DNA of 64,000 nt, taken from NCBI RefSeq assembly GCF_041080795.1, contig NZ_CP129674.1, forward strand, positions 744,001 to 808,000, written 5' to 3'. The stretch comes from Bifidobacterium sp. WK041_4_12. Lineage in GTDB: Bacteria; Actinomycetota; Actinomycetes; Actinomycetales; Bifidobacteriaceae. Positions 61,971 through 64,000 of this stretch are shown here, in pieces; within the stretch, counting starts at the first letter, position 1; every line of letters starts with the position of its first letter. The notes below the pieces were generated by a model. That model had not been told where the DNA came from. It made no database searches and saw only the letters and a list, made by a program, of their open reading frames with translations. Made by a program: the position numbers and the translations under genes.

Positions 61971-62780
61971 GTGATAGAACTGAAGACACCAGATGAAATC
62001 AAGGCCATGAGGCCAGCTGGGAAATTCGTAGGCGATATTCTCAAGAATCTGCGCGAGAGCACACATCCCGGAACAAACCTGCTGGAAATAGACGATTATG
62101 TGCGCCGCCGCATCGAAGAGCGCAAGGGGGCGGTATCGTGCTACGTCGATTATGCGCCTGACTTTGGAACGGGACCTTTTGCACATTATATCTGTGCATC
62201 AGTCAACGACGCTGTGCTGCACGGCGTACCGTATGATTACACGCTGAAGAACGGCGACCTACTGTCACTCGATCTTGCGATCACAGTAGACGGCTGGGTT
62301 GGAGACTCTGCAATCAGCTTCATCGTTGGCGAGCAGAAGGATCCCGAAGATCTACGACTGATTAAGACCACCGTCGACGCTCTGCGCGCAGGTATCTCTC
62401 AGGCAGTGCCGGGCAATCGTCTGGGCGATGTGTCTGCGGCAATCGGAGATGTCGCGCACGAACAGGGATATACGGTCAATCTGGAATTCGGCGGTCATGG
62501 CGTTGGCCATATCATGCATGGCGACCCTCACGTTGCCAATGATGGCAAGGCCCACCACGGCTATAAGCTTCGTTCGGGTCTGGTCATTGCCATTGAGCCA
62601 TGGTTCCTCAGGACCACCGATGAAATCGTTCAGGATCAGCGCGATGGATGGACGCTTCGTTCCGCCGACGGTTCTCGTGGAGCCCATACCGAGCACACCA
62701 TCGCGATTACCGACGACGGTCCAATCATTCTTACCCGCCGCGATGAGGACGATGCAGCGATTCCCGATAACGCGCGATAG
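61971..62780 (+). CDS. map: Type I methionine aminopeptidase
   Basis: The 269-residue pita-bread enzyme removes the initiator Met. The metal ligands are Asp in LLSLDLAITVDG and WVGDSA, His in GHGVGHIMHG, Glu in AIEPW and Glu in HTEHT. The start is GTG 61971 (IELKTPDEIKAMRPAG follows). A longer frame to 61812 has no signal. Confidence 0.93.
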   Translation: MIELKTPDEIKAMRPAGKFVGDILKNLRESTHPGTNLLEIDDYVRRRIEERKGAVSCYVDYAPDFGTGPFAHYICASVNDAVLHGVPYDYTLKNGDLLSLDLAITVDGWVGDSAISFIVGEQKDPEDLRLIKTTVDALRAGISQAVPGNRLGDVSAAIGDVAHEQGYTVNLEFGGHGVGHIMHGDPHVANDGKAHHGYKLRSGLVIAIEPWFLRTTDEIVQDQRDGWTLRSADGSRGAHTEHTIAITDDGPIILTRRDEDDAAIPDNAR

Positions 62781-63088
62781 TCTGAGATAGCTGTCAAACC
62801 ATGTGTCGAGCCCCGCATAGGTGCAGTGACCATGGTTTCAGCCAACAAGGTTTCAGCCTGATACTGTGCATCATGCGGCAATGCAGTGAAATCTCGCGAT
62901 AGCACACCAGCGGTGCCACTATGCGCTGCCGAATACGGTTTTGAGATGCCAGTTGATAGATGTAACAATCTTTCTGGTAGGATGTCGTGTTCAGTAGCGC
63001 ACAGCTATGCGTGACGAACTATTCGCGAAATATCGCCCGCGACTGTATCTTTTCGCAGAGGATACGCACGAGAAGCTGGAGGCTCATT
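62781..63088. other. 308-bp gap before the citrate synthase gene
   Basis: It contains AAACCATG...CATGGTTT (8-bp arms) soon after map, a direct repeat GGTTTCAGCC, and possible promoter elements near 62953-62985. No gene is seen. Confidence 0.4.
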
Positions 63089-64000
63089 ATGACCATTGCC
63101 AATCTGGACGTTGATTCCGATTCATTCAAGCTCCCCGTCGTTAAGGCCACGTGTGGCCCAGACGGGATTGTCGTTTCCACATTGAGGAACGATGGCTGGG
63201 TCACGCTTGATCCAGGATTTCTCACCACAGCCCAATGCGAATCGAAGATCACCTTCATCGATGGCAATCGCTCGATTCTGAGATATCGCGGCTATCCCAT
63301 CGAGCAGCTGTGCGAGCAATCCAACTTTCTTGAGGTGGCATGGCTGTTGCAGAAGGGGTCCCTGCCTTCGCGCTCGGAGTATGAGCATTATCGTGAGGGT
63401 GTCCTGAAGCATACGATGGTTGGCGAGGATTTCCGGACCTTGCTCGGCTCCTTCCCGCGCAATGCGCATCCCATGAGTGTGCTCGCCTCGTCAGTCAACG
63501 CATTGGCGACATTCTGCCCAGACACCTGCGACATCAACGATGAGGATCAACTCGACGCTGCTGCGGCAATCATCATGGCCAAAGTGCGAACCATCGTGTC
63601 ATTGATTCATCGACGCCGCCGTAACGAACCGCTGCTCTATCCAGACATCACCCGCGGATATGTCGATGATTTCCTTCGCATGAGCTTTGCCGTGCCATAC
63701 CAGCCCTTCGAATCGGATCAGCTGATGGTAGAGGCTTTGGACAAACTGCTGATCATTCACGCAGACCATGAGCAGAACTGCTCCACGTCGGTTGTGCGCA
63801 TCGCTGCCTCGGCTCATGCCAATCTGTATTCTGCCATTGCGGCGGGAATCAACGCTCTTTCCGGCCCCCTGCATGGCGGGGCGAACGAAGCGGTACTGAA
63901 GCAGCTCGAAGAGATTAAGAATTCAGGCATGTGCGTGCGCCAGTTCGTTGAGGATTCGAAGAAGGAAGGACGCCGGATTTCGGGGCTGGGACATCGCGTA
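63089..64000 (+). CDS. gltA: Citrate synthase, 5' part (cut by the window end)
   Basis: The frame is open from ATG 63089 to the window end, 304 codons. GGAGG stands six bases upstream. Family blocks: KITFIDGNRSILRYRGYPIEQL near residue 50, HADHEQNCSTSVVRIAASA with the catalytic His region, NALSGPLHGGANEAVL (active-site His in the GPLHGGAN block) and the start of ISGLGHRV at the edge. It condenses oxaloacetate and acetyl-CoA. In a bifidobacterial type of metabolism it mainly supplies 2-oxoglutarate. Confidence 0.96.
   Translation, partial: MTIANLDVDSDSFKLPVVKATCGPDGIVVSTLRNDGWVTLDPGFLTTAQCESKITFIDGNRSILRYRGYPIEQLCEQSNFLEVAWLLQKGSLPSRSEYEHYREGVLKHTMVGEDFRTLLGSFPRNAHPMSVLASSVNALATFCPDTCDINDEDQLDAAAAIIMAKVRTIVSLIHRRRRNEPLLYPDITRGYVDDFLRMSFAVPYQPFESDQLMVEALDKLLIIHADHEQNCSTSVVRIAASAHANLYSAIAAGINALSGPLHGGANEAVLKQLEEIKNSGMCVRQFVEDSKKEGRRISGLGHRV

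Overview
The window is one contiguous stretch of an actinobacterial chromosome, most likely from the family Bifidobacteriaceae. The grounds are the moderate G+C, the actinobacterial gene orders (tilS-hpt-ftsH-fol genes-DUF3180; rpmE-prfA-prmC-tsaC-tagO), two tRNA genes without an encoded CCA, and the general character of the housekeeping proteins. Genus and species cannot be fixed from sequence reading alone. An insect- or other animal-associated lineage is only a guess.

Layout. 1-5.7 kb: the end of trmB, tRNA-Glu, a long gene-free stretch carrying a hairpin repeat, an ArsB-like permease, an acetamidase/formamidase-family protein, and a VIT-type metal transporter divergent from a Fur-family regulator. 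5.9-10.8 kb: a zinc-ribbon membrane protein with a beta-lactamase-like domain that has lost its active-site residues, a DUF606 permease, and a DHA2 drug exporter divergent from its probable TetR regulator. 11.0-17.7 kb: a self-contained phosphotransferase system (split PRD regulator, EIIA, EIIB, EIIC, an AlsE-like allulose-6-phosphate epimerase, HPr and EI). 17.8-20.7 kb: a short-chain dehydrogenase, a second hairpin repeat, a wrecked lacI-family gene and a GH13 glycosidase. 20.7-26 kb: a carotenoid-type operon (CrtN-like desaturase, CrtM/CrtB-like synthase and a fused prenol kinase/prenyl-phosphate kinase), preceded by an aldo/keto reductase. 26.2-35.1 kb: a TetR gene whose first codons are out of frame, two GT2 glycosyltransferases, an AI-2E family permease, an ABC exporter and a D,D-carboxypeptidase.

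35.3-40.8 kb is the actinobacterial tilS-hpt-ftsH-folBK-DUF3180 block, but folE and folP are absent between ftsH and folBK, and the FolB-FolK fusion has lost signature residues, so folate synthesis appears to be decaying. A CAU-anticodon tRNA at 40.9 kb has a 14-bp copy of its 3' end 1.47 kb downstream. Between the two copies lies a Panacea(DUF4065)-Doc toxin-antitoxin pair, a probable minimal genomic island. 42.4-64 kb is mostly housekeeping: glycerate kinase, an orphan YkoE, EttA, TesB, L31, RF1, PrmC, TsaC, TagO, GuaB, Orn, a Pif1-like helicase, ProS, an SSB paralogue, PepO, methionine aminopeptidase and the start of citrate synthase.

Scattered through the gaps are at least five roughly 100-136 bp elements bounded by 16-26 bp inverted repeats. 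They share pieces of sequence and look like one family of intergenic hairpins or MITE-like elements. One of them sits next to the truncated end of the lacI remnant. No rRNA, CRISPR array, transposase or integrase was seen.
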